Positions 1-6,183 of a stretch of DNA of 6,183 bases are shown in pieces. The notes below the pieces were generated by a model that did not search any database, was not told the DNA's origin, and saw only the letters and a list, made by a program, of their open reading frames with translations. The stretch is from Paracoccaceae bacterium (lineage in GTDB: Bacteria; Pseudomonadota; Alphaproteobacteria; Rhodobacterales; Rhodobacteraceae), in NCBI GenBank assembly GCA_006227805.1, contig SBFT01000063.1, forward strand, positions 1 through 6,183, given 5' to 3'. The position numbers and the translations under genes were made by a program. The stretch's first letter is position 1, and the number at the start of each line of letters is the position of its first letter.

Positions 1-126
1 GATCCGGCCCGCGCGAGCCTGCTGCAACAGGCGGTCGCGCGCACGGGCGGCGCCCCGGCTGCGGCGCCGGTGCAACCGGCCGCGGCGACCGGCACCACCG
101 TGCCGACCTTCACGGTCAAGCCGTAA
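1..126 (+). CDS. C-terminal end of an unidentified protein with an Ala/Pro/Thr-rich tail (5' end outside window)
   Basis: Only the last 41 codons and a TAA stop (124-126) are visible. Frame 1 is open from the window edge. It reads a short, probably helical piece (DPARASLLQQAVARTGG), then a low-complexity Ala/Pro/Thr stretch, ending in PTFTVKP. A strong intrinsic terminator begins 28 nt after the stop, which supports this frame as the real end of a gene and of its transcription unit. Ala/Pro-rich tails of this kind are common in envelope and secreted proteins of GC-rich alphaproteobacteria, but the visible part has no diagnostic domain. I do not recognise the family and assign no function. Confidence 0.6.
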   Translation, partial: DPARASLLQQAVARTGGAPAAAPVQPAAATGTTVPTFTVKP

Positions 127-153
127 CCCCGCCGGAAAGCCCCTGGAACCGAG

Positions 154-185
154 ACCCCCGCGCCCCCGGCGCGGGGGTTTTGTCT
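154..185 (+). terminator. Rho-independent terminator of the upstream plus-strand gene
   Basis: A perfect 10-bp GC stem pairs CCCCCGCGCC (155-164) with GGCGCGGGGG (168-177) around a 3-nt CCC loop. An extra A-T pair (154/178) can close the base. The stem is followed at once by TTTTGTCTT (178-186 region). This is a textbook intrinsic terminator. It insulates the tRNA gene from the upstream unit. Confidence 0.93.
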
Positions 186-212
186 TGTGGTCGGGGCAGC
201 CCAAAAAACCGC

Positions 213-241
213 TTCACATTGCAGGCGCGCTTCGCTAAACC
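213..241 (+). promoter_or_regulatory. Probable sigma70-type promoter of tRNA-Leu
   Basis: TTCACA at 213-218 matches 5 of 6 bases of the -35 consensus TTGACA. About 16-17 nt later comes the AT-richer CTAAAC (235-240), a plausible degenerate -10 for a GC-rich alphaproteobacterium. Transcription would start near 247, leaving a short leader before the tRNA at 261. The preceding terminator (154-185) means the tRNA needs its own promoter, and this is the only good candidate in the 75-nt gap. The -10 is weak against the E. coli consensus, so its exact position is uncertain. Confidence 0.5.
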
Positions 242-260
242 CGCCGCCAGTCAGGACAGT

Positions 261-347
261 GCGGTCGTGGCGGAATTGGTAGACGCGCAGCGTTGAGGTC
301 GCTGTTCCTTAACCGGAGTGGAAGTTCGAGTCTTCTCGACCGCACCA
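261..347 (+). tRNA. tRNA-Leu, anticodon GAG (reads CUC/CUU)
   Basis: Complete class II tRNA. The acceptor stem GCGGTCG (261-267) pairs perfectly with CGACCGC (337-343). The discriminator is A344 and the CCA end is encoded (345-347). The D-loop region contains GGTAGAC. The anticodon stem CAGCG/CGCTG (288-292/300-304) encloses the loop TTGAGGT with anticodon GAG at 295-297. A long variable arm (305-319) can form a short TCC/GGA stem, as expected for leucine tRNAs. The T-arm is GGAAG-TTCGAGT-CTTCT (320-336). It stands alone between a terminated plus-strand gene and the convergent end of the minus-strand exporter genes. Confidence 0.97.
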
Positions 348-366
348 TCATCCCCGAAAGCCCGGG

Positions 367-1577
<1,211 letters not shown>

Positions 1578-1578
<1 letters not shown>

Positions 1579-2279
1579 CAGGCCGCCCTCGGGGTGGGGC
1601 CGTCGCGGTCGATGCGCCCGTCCACCATCCAGATCAGCCGGCGGGCGAAACGGGCCATGTCGTCCTCATGGGTGACCATGATGATGGTCAGGCCTTCGTC
1701 GCGGTTGAGCCGAGCCAGCAATTCCATGATCTCGGCCGACATCTTCGTGTCGAGATTGCCCGTGGGTTCATCCGCCAGCACGACGCGCGGGTTTCCCACC
1801 AGCGCGCGGGCGATCGCCACGCGCTGCTGCTGGCCGCCCGACAATGCGCCGGGATCGTGATGCGCGCGGTCGGCCAGGCCGACCTTGGCCAGGGCCGCGC
1901 GCGCGGCCGCGTGCCGGGCCTCGCTGGGCAGGCCCTTGTAGATCAGGGGCAGTTCGACGTTGTGCAGGGCGCTTGTGCGCGCCAGAAGGTTGTAGCCCTG
2001 GAAGACGAAGCCCAGGTAGTGCCGCCGCAACAGCGCGCGCTGGTCGCGCGTCAGGTTCGCCACTTCGACCCCGTCGAAGTGATAGGTGCCCGAAGTCGGG
2101 CTGTCGAGGCATCCGATCACGTTCAGCGCCGTGGACTTGCCCGAGCCCGAAGGACCCATGATGGCGACGAATTCGCCCTCGGCGATGTCCAGATCGACGC
2201 GGTCGAGCGCATGGACCGCGATGTCGCCGTTGCCATAGACGCGGGATATGCCGCGCAGGCGGATCAGCGGATCAGCCAT
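1578..2279 (-). CDS. MacB-type ABC transporter ATP-binding protein
   Basis: Cytoplasmic ATPase (233 aa) of the MacB/LolD/FtsE-like class that powers the adjacent permease. All ABC motifs are intact: Walker A GPSGSGKST (42-50), Q-loop Q94 in FVFQGYN, signature LSGGQQQR (146-153), Walker B VVLADEP (166-172 with E171 as catalytic base), D-loop NLD (175-177) and H-loop H204 in MVTHE. Its length is normal for a single nucleotide-binding domain, with no membrane segment, so it would act as a homodimer. ATG 2279 overlaps the adaptor stop by 8 nt, and its stop shares one base with the permease start. This spacing implies translational coupling and balanced synthesis of the subunits. Family assignment is secure. 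The MacB rather than LolD identity rests on the flanking adaptor and permease. Confidence 0.95.
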
Positions 2280-3510
2280 CGGCGATCCCGACGATCACCC
2301 GGTCACCGGGCGCCAGCGCGCCCTCGCGGATCCGGGTGTGGCGGCCATCGGTTTCGCCAACGCGCACCTCTATCTCGGAGGGCTGTCCGCCGCGCAGGAC
2401 CCAGAGCGTGCGCATGTCGCCGCCCTGACGGTCGGGCTGCCGGGTCGGGATCAGCATCCCCAGAAGGCCGCTGCGGTCATTCGCGTCCTCGGCCTCGACC
2501 GGCGGGGAAAAGCGCAAGGCCGCATTGGGCACGAGGAGCGCGTCCTCGATCCGCGCCACAGCGATTTCGGCCGTGGCCGTCATCCCGGGGCGCAGGGCAA
2601 GATCGGCGTTGTCGATCCCCAGGATCGCCTTGTAGGTCACCACGCCCTCGATGGTCTGCGGGGCGAAGCGCACTTCGGTGATGCGGGCCGGAAAGCGGCG
2701 GTCGTCATAGGCATCGACGGTGAAACTGGCCGGGTCGCCCGGCTTGACGCGGCCGATGTCGGCCTCGTCTATGTCGACGCGCAACTCCATCTGGCGCAGG
2801 TCCTCGGCGATGGTGAACAGGACAGGCGCCGACAGCGTGGCGGCGATGATCTGGCCGGGATCGACCGCGCGGTCCAGCACGACGCCCCGGATCGGCGAGC
2901 AGATGCAGGCCTTGTCCAGATCGCCCTGATGCAGGTCCAGCTGCGCCCGGGCCAGGCGACGGTCGGCCAATGCGGCCTGAAGATCGGCCCTGGCGCGGTC
3001 GAAGGTGGCGCGGGCGGTCAGGAAACTCTGATGCGAGGTGATGCCGCGCCGGTCGAGATCCAGCGCGATGTCGAACTTGGCGCGGGCGTCCTGCAAGGTG
3101 GCTTCGGCGCGCGCGACGCTGGCGACGGCGACGTCGAGCGCGGCCCTGGCGATCTCGACCTGGGCTTCCAGCTGCGTCACGTCGAGCCGCGCAAGCGGCG
3201 TGCCGACGTCGACCTCGTCGTTGAAGTCGACCTCGACGCTGGCCAGCGTGCCGGAAAGCTCGCTGGAAATCTCGACCAGGTTCGTGGGCTCGACCGTGCC
3301 GGTCGCGGTGACGGTCACGGTCAGGCTGCCGGAGCGCGCCTCGTCCGTGAGGTAGTGCGCGGCGCCGCGTGTCGCGGGGCCGCCTATGACATAGGCGATG
3401 CCCAGCGTCAGCAGGAGCCCCAGGCCGAGGAGCCAGGCCCAGGACCTGCGCGGGCGGGCGGCCCCGTCGAGGCCCAGGGTGCGGGCGATGCTGTCGGTCT
3501 GGTCGGGCAT
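2272..3510 (-). CDS. MacA/HlyD-family periplasmic adaptor of an ABC exporter
   Basis: Membrane-fusion protein (412 aa) that would link the MacB-like inner-membrane pump to an outer-membrane TolC-like duct. Order seen: short cytoplasmic N-terminus with RRSW, one membrane anchor at about residues 24-44 (WAWLLGLGLLLTLGIAYVIG), first lipoyl half at about 77-110 (ISSELSGTLASVEVDFND), an Ala/Arg/Asp-rich alpha-helical coiled-coil hairpin at about 111-199, second lipoyl half at about 204-235 (SPIRGVVLDRAVDPGQ), then beta-barrel and membrane-proximal domains to the C-terminus. A Gly/Pro-containing insertion at about 336-366 interrupts the last domain. C202 and C204 form a CxC just before the second lipoyl half. 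I chose ATG 3510 because AAAGG (3520-3524) lies 9 nt upstream and residue 1 then begins a natural pre-anchor segment. An in-frame ATG at 3558 lacks a well-spaced ribosome site and would add a Pro/Cys-rich, unlikely N-terminus. It heads the three-gene exporter operon. Confidence 0.92.
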   Translation of the reverse strand: MPDQTDSIARTLGLDGAARPRRSWAWLLGLGLLLTLGIAYVIGGPATRGAAHYLTDEARSGSLTVTVTATGTVEPTNLVEISSELSGTLASVEVDFNDEVDVGTPLARLDVTQLEAQVEIARAALDVAVASVARAEATLQDARAKFDIALDLDRRGITSHQSFLTARATFDRARADLQAALADRRLARAQLDLHQGDLDKACICSPIRGVVLDRAVDPGQIIAATLSAPVLFTIAEDLRQMELRVDIDEADIGRVKPGDPASFTVDAYDDRRFPARITEVRFAPQTIEGVVTYKAILGIDNADLALRPGMTATAEIAVARIEDALLVPNAALRFSPPVEAEDANDRSGLLGMLIPTRQPDRQGGDMRTLWVLRGGQPSEIEVRVGETDGRHTRIREGALAPGDRVIVGIADG

Positions 3511-3519
3511 GGGCGTCAG

Positions 3520-3524
3520 CCTTT
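3520..3524 (-). promoter_or_regulatory. Ribosome-binding site selecting the start at 3510
   Basis: On the minus strand AAAGG lies 9 nt before ATG 3510. The alternative upstream ATG (3558) has only AGG abutting it, too close to serve as a Shine-Dalgarno site. This decides the adaptor start in favour of 3510. Confidence 0.55.
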
Positions 3525-3561
3525 GGGGGCAGGGACAGGGAGCGGGGATGCGGTGCATCCT

Positions 3562-3584
3562 GGCAGGCCGGGAGCGCGCCTGCC
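3562..3584. repeat. Short inverted repeat upstream of the adaptor gene
   Basis: GGCAGGC (3562-3568) pairs perfectly with GCCTGCC (3578-3584) around a 9-nt loop, in the gap between the AEC transporter stop and the adaptor start. There is no T-tract after it on either strand, so it is not a standard intrinsic terminator. It could be a weak Rho-associated end for the AEC transcript, an operator, or chance in GC-rich DNA. Confidence 0.35.
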
Positions 3585-3598
3585 TTGATCCAGGTCAG
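3585..3598. promoter_or_regulatory. Partial FNR/CRP-family palindrome upstream of the exporter operon
   Basis: TTGATCCAGGTCAG matches the FNR-type palindrome TTGAT-N4-ATCAA at 8 of 10 specified positions, with the left half perfect. It lies just after the AEC transporter stop and about 75-88 nt before the adaptor ATG. If it acted as a class II activator site centred at -41.5, transcription would begin near 3550 and leave a leader of about 40 nt. A weak CAGGAT (minus strand, about 3557-3562) sits where the -10 would be. This is a motif match only; FNR, NnrR/Dnr or CRP-like proteins could all be readers, or none. Confidence 0.3.
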
Positions 3599-3602
3599 GC
3601 CC

Positions 3603-4535
3603 TCAGGCCAGGACGATCAGCCAGCCCCAGGCGGTCAGGATCGAGACGCCGGTCGCGATCAGCACCGAGGAGGCGGCGACCCGTTTCGCCCTGCCATACA
3701 TGTTGGCGAAGAGATAGGCGTTGAAGCCCGGCGCCATCGCGGCGGTCAGCACCCCCGAGCGGAACAGGTCCTGCGGCAGATCGAAACTGCGGCCGAGCCC
3801 GTAGGTGATGGCGGGATGGATCAGCAGCGCGATGGCGCAGACCATCGCGATGATGCGGAAATCGCCTTCGGGGCGATACTGGACCAGCACACCCCCCAGG
3901 GCGAAAAGTGCCGCCGGAAGCGCCGCGGCGATGATCAGCGACAGGGCGTCGTCGATCGCCGTGGGCAGCGACCAGCCGGTGACGTTGAACAGGAACCCGA
4001 GCGAGATGCCGAGGATCAGCGTGTTCGAGAAGATCGCCTTGGTGACCGAACGCAGCAGCATGAGCCCGCTCTGGCCGCGGTTGCGCACGATCTCCATCAC
4101 CGTGATGCCGAGCCCGTAGCAGAAGGGCGAATGCAGGGCCACGATCGCGAAATTGCCCGCAAGCCCGTCGGCGCCATAGGCGCGTTCGGTCAGCGGCAGG
4201 CCCAGCAGGACCGAGTTCGAGAAGAGGCAGCAGAAGCCGATCGCCACCGCATCCTCGAGATCGCGCCTGAAGAGAAAGCGCGCGCCCAGGATCCCGAGCG
4301 TGAAGCAGGCCCCCGCGCCGACATAGAAGGCGGTCAGCAGGCCCGGGTCGAACCCTACACCGAGGTCGAGCTTGGCGATGGCGGCGAACAGAAGGCAGGG
4401 GATCGCGAAGCCCTGGCTGAACCGGGTGATCCCGTCGATATGCTCGGAGGTCAGGAAGCCCGAGCGCGTCGTGGCATAACCTGCGCCGATCACCAGGAAA
4501 ACCGGCAGGATGACGTCGATCAGGGTCTGCAGCAT
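3603..4535 (-). CDS. AEC (auxin efflux carrier) family transporter
   Basis: Integral inner-membrane carrier (310 aa, normal for bacterial AEC proteins). It is made almost entirely of hydrophobic helices, consistent with the family's two inverted five-helix bundles. Recognisable family features are the N-terminal DVILPVFLVIGAGY, the SNSVLLGLPL segment in the first half (106-115), and MAPGFNAYLFANMYG near the end (267-281), which resembles the broken-helix crossover region. Bacterial members have been linked to malonate, malate or other organic-acid transport; the substrate cannot be read here. ATG 4535 is the only in-frame ATG near the 5' end, but no good ribosome-binding site is visible. It sits 67 nt after the MBL hydrolase stop and 92 nt before the adaptor start, same strand, so cotranscription with either side is possible but not shown. 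Confidence 0.9.
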   Translation of the reverse strand: MLQTLIDVILPVFLVIGAGYATTRSGFLTSEHIDGITRFSQGFAIPCLLFAAIAKLDLGVGFDPGLLTAFYVGAGACFTLGILGARFLFRRDLEDAVAIGFCCLFSNSVLLGLPLTERAYGADGLAGNFAIVALHSPFCYGLGITVMEIVRNRGQSGLMLLRSVTKAIFSNTLILGISLGFLFNVTGWSLPTAIDDALSLIIAAALPAALFALGGVLVQYRPEGDFRIIAMVCAIALLIHPAITYGLGRSFDLPQDLFRSGVLTAAMAPGFNAYLFANMYGRAKRVAASSVLIATGVSILTAWGWLIVLA

Positions 4536-4564
4536 CTGGGCGTCATGCCGGCGGCGAGGTCGGG

Positions 4565-4579
4565 ATTTGCGTATTTGCG
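4565..4579. repeat. 7-bp tandem direct repeat between the MBL hydrolase and AEC transporter
   Basis: ATTTGCG occurs twice (4565-4571 and 4573-4579) with one base between, an 8-bp period. It is a small AT-richer patch in an otherwise GC-rich 67-nt gap. It might be part of a promoter or a binding site for a regulator of the AEC gene. No clear -35/-10 pair can be assigned, and chance is a real possibility. Confidence 0.3.
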
Positions 4580-4602
4580 ACCAGAAAGAGGCCGGGGAGC
4601 GG

Positions 4603-5403
4603 TCACAACGGAACCTCGATCACCATGCCGTCATAGGCGGGTTCGACGATCTCGGGTGTCTCGGCCAGGACGGTAGCGTAGTCGAGATCGACATGCATGT
4701 TGGTCAGCACCGCGCGCCGGGGCGCGGCGCGGTCGATCCATTCCAGCGTGCGGGCCAGGTGGGCATGGGTCGGGTGCGGCGTGCGGCGCAGCGCATCGAC
4801 GATCCAGACGTCGAGATCGGCAAGTTCGGCCCAGGCCGCGTCGTAGATCTCGGCCGCGTCGGGCAGGTAGGCGAGCGGGCCGATACGGAAGCCCAGCGCC
4901 TCGATGCTGCCATGGCCGACCTCGAAGGGCCGGAAGGGGATGGGCCCCCCGGGACCCGGCACCTCGAAGGGTCCCGAGATCGTCTTCATGTCGAGGATCG
5001 GCGGATAGGGCGAGCCTTCGGGCTGCACGAAGGCATAGCCGAAGCGCGAGAAGAGCGCGTTCTGCGTGTCGCCATCGGCCCAGACGGGCAGGCGCGCGCG
5101 CATGTTGAAGACGATCATGCGCAGGTCGTCGATGCCGTGGACATGATCGGCATGGGAATGGGTGTAGACCACCCCGTCGAGACGGCCCGTGCCGGTCGTC
5201 AGCAATTGCGCGCGCAGGTCGGGCGAGGTGTCGACCAGCACGGACGTGGTGCCGTCCGGCCCGTCGCGTTCCACCAGGATCGAACAGCGGAGGCGGCGAT
5301 TCTTCGGGTTGTCGGGGTCGCAATCGCCCCAGTGGCCGCCCAGCCGCGGCACACCGCCCGATGATCCGCAGCCCAGGATCGTGACGCGCAGGCTGTCGGT
5401 CAT
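4603..5403 (-). CDS. MBL-fold metallo-hydrolase, PhnP-like (Lactamase_B_2 type)
   Basis: Cytoplasmic metal-dependent hydrolase (266 aa) of the metallo-beta-lactamase fold. The relatives named PhnP are phosphoribosyl cyclic phosphodiesterases. Visible motifs are the N-terminal GCGSSGGVPRLGGHWGDCDP (11-30), the metal-binding HSHADH (82-87) after the strand LDGVVYT, H164 in EVGHG, D182 in YLPDAAE, and the C-terminal H237 in LTNMHVDLDY. These fit the family's usual dinuclear metal ligands. Most of the extra cysteines of E. coli PhnP's structural zinc site (a Cys-rich CxCxxC segment) are absent; only C28 lies in that region. There are no other phn genes here, so a role in phosphonate breakdown is doubtful and a general or cyclic-phosphodiester clean-up role is equally possible. 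ATG 5403 overlaps the tatD stop by 4 nt (ATGA) and follows a GGAAGG ribosome site inside tatD, so the two are coupled. Confidence 0.88.
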   Translation of the reverse strand: MTDSLRVTILGCGSSGGVPRLGGHWGDCDPDNPKNRRLRCSILVERDGPDGTTSVLVDTSPDLRAQLLTTGTGRLDGVVYTHSHADHVHGIDDLRMIVFNMRARLPVWADGDTQNALFSRFGYAFVQPEGSPYPPILDMKTISGPFEVPGPGGPIPFRPFEVGHGSIEALGFRIGPLAYLPDAAEIYDAAWAELADLDVWIVDALRRTPHPTHAHLARTLEWIDRAAPRRAVLTNMHVDLDYATVLAETPEIVEPAYDGMVIEVPL

Positions 5404-6183
5404 GCGGCGGCCTTCCAGTCCGCGGCCTTGGTGAAGAGGCGGTCGAAATTGGCCTGTGTCCGGGCCGCGAAATCCGCGTAGTCGAGGCCGAAGAGATCGG
5501 CGCCCACGCGGGCCGTATGTGCGGCATAGGCCGGTTCGTTCCGCTTGCCCCGGTGCGGTGGCGGCGCGAGGTAGGGCGCGTCGGTTTCGACGAGGATGCG
5601 GTCGAGTGGGGCCGCGGCGAAGATGTCGCGCAACTCCTGGCTTCTGGGGAAGGCGGCGATGCCGGACATCGAGAGGTAGAAGCCCAGGTCGAGTGCTGCG
5701 CGCGCCAGCCCCGCGCCCGACGAGAAGCAGTGCATGACGCAGGAATAGGCCCCGTTGCGGTATTCCTCGGCCAGGATGCGGGCCATGTCGTCATCCGCGT
5801 CGCGGGCGTGGATGATCAGCGGCAGGCCGGTCTGGCGCGCGGCCGCGACATGGATGCGCAGCGAGACCTGCTGGGCCTCGGCGCTTTCGGCGGTGTAGTG
5901 ATAGTCGAGGCCCGTCTCGCCGATGCCGACGCATTTCGGGTGCCGGGCCATCGCGATCAGCTGATCGGCGGTGACCGGCGGCTCGGTCGCCACGCTCATC
6001 GGGTGCAGACCCGCGGCGTAGAAGACGGAACGGTGCGCCTCGGCGATGGCGCGGACGCTCGGCTCGGCGCCGGGTCGGGTGCAGATCGTGACCATTCGCG
6101 TGACGCCGGCCGAATGGGCGCGCGCCACGACCTGAGGCAACTCGCCCTCGAAATCGGGGAAATCGAGGTGGCAGTGGCTGTCG
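5400..6183 (-). CDS. tatD: TatD-family metal-dependent hydrolase/DNase (5' end outside window)
   Basis: About 261 residues are visible; the gene runs off the right edge, probably only a few codons short of its start. TatD enzymes are TIM-barrel, metal-dependent hydrolases reported as 3'-5' exonucleases and linked to DNA repair or quality control. Visible metal-site and family motifs in order: DSHCHLDFPDF with the HxH pair at the very start, GLHPMSV, GIGETGLDYHYT (metal-ligand Glu), IIHARDADDDM (His), VMHCFSSG (His), and VETDAPYLAPPPHRGKRNEP (catalytic-site Asp). A TTG at 6140 could be mistaken for a start, but the HxH motif lies upstream of it in the same open frame, so translation must begin beyond 6183. 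The stop overlaps the MBL hydrolase start by 4 nt. In related alphaproteobacteria tatD often follows DNA polymerase III delta' and thymidylate kinase genes, which may lie just outside the window; that is an expectation, not seen here. Confidence 0.94.
   Translation of the reverse strand, partial: DSHCHLDFPDFEGELPQVVARAHSAGVTRMVTICTRPGAEPSVRAIAEAHRSVFYAAGLHPMSVATEPPVTADQLIAMARHPKCVGIGETGLDYHYTAESAEAQQVSLRIHVAAARQTGLPLIIHARDADDDMARILAEEYRNGAYSCVMHCFSSGAGLARAALDLGFYLSMSGIAAFPRSQELRDIFAAAPLDRILVETDAPYLAPPPHRGKRNEPAYAAHTARVGADLFGLDYADFAARTQANFDRLFTKAADWKAAA

Noticed and set aside
3511..3558. Adaptor start at ATG 3558, giving 16 extra residues
   Set aside because: No properly spaced ribosome-binding site, and the added segment (MHRIPAPCPCPQRLTP) looks non-coding. 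ATG 3510 has AAAGG at 9 nt.
3562..3584. Intrinsic terminator after the AEC transporter
   Set aside because: The 7-bp stem has a 9-nt loop and no T-tract on either strand, so it was kept only as an inverted repeat.
2248..3588. Long plus-strand open frame (446 codons) opposite the adaptor gene
   Set aside because: Low-complexity, charged antisense translation with no domain; the minus strand encodes a clear MacA-like protein over the same bases.
3585..4676. Long plus-strand open frame (363 codons) opposite the AEC transporter
   Set aside because: Same compositional artefact; the opposite strand has a coherent multi-helix membrane protein.
4631..5794. Minus-strand frame of 387 codons spanning tatD and the MBL hydrolase
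   Set aside because: It is in a different frame from both genes and reads as Arg/Pro/Ala/Ser-rich sequence without motifs, while the two overlapping frames show conserved metal-binding motifs.
6138..6140. TTG at 6140 as the tatD start
   Set aside because: The conserved DSHCHLDF motif with two metal-binding histidines lies upstream in the same open frame, so the gene extends past the window edge.

Overview
This is a GC-rich bacterial chromosome segment. The gene order, codon use and protein styles suggest an alphaproteobacterium, probably of the Rhodobacteraceae (Paracoccus/Rhodobacter-like). That assignment is an inference from protein style and from recollection that tatD and a PhnP-like MBL hydrolase are commonly adjacent in this group; no database was searched.

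Layout. Bases 1-126 are the 3' end of an unidentified plus-strand gene with an Ala/Pro-rich tail, closed by a very clear intrinsic terminator (154-185). A plausible sigma70-type promoter follows, and then a complete class II tRNA-Leu(GAG) with encoded CCA (261-347). Everything from 367 to the right edge lies on the minus strand. In transcription order this is: tatD (DNase/metal hydrolase, 5' end cut by the window edge), a PhnP-like metallo-beta-lactamase hydrolase (4-nt overlap with tatD), an AEC-family transporter (67-nt gap), and a three-gene MacAB-type ABC export system. That system comprises a periplasmic adaptor, an ATPase and an FtsX/MacB permease.

How the genes work together. The three exporter genes are tightly coupled: adaptor and ATPase overlap by 8 nt, and ATPase and permease share one base. 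They should form one inner-membrane/periplasmic pump that hands substrate to an outer-membrane TolC-like channel not encoded here. Unlike E. coli MacB, the ATPase and membrane halves are separate proteins. A 92-nt gap precedes the adaptor gene and holds a partial FNR/CRP-type palindrome, so the exporter may have its own promoter. The permease gene ends 19 nt from the tRNA, in convergent orientation, with no visible terminator between them.

Overall this looks like an ordinary core-genome region. I found no mobile element, CRISPR array or defence system and no convincing new system. The points worth a second look are regulatory and architectural.
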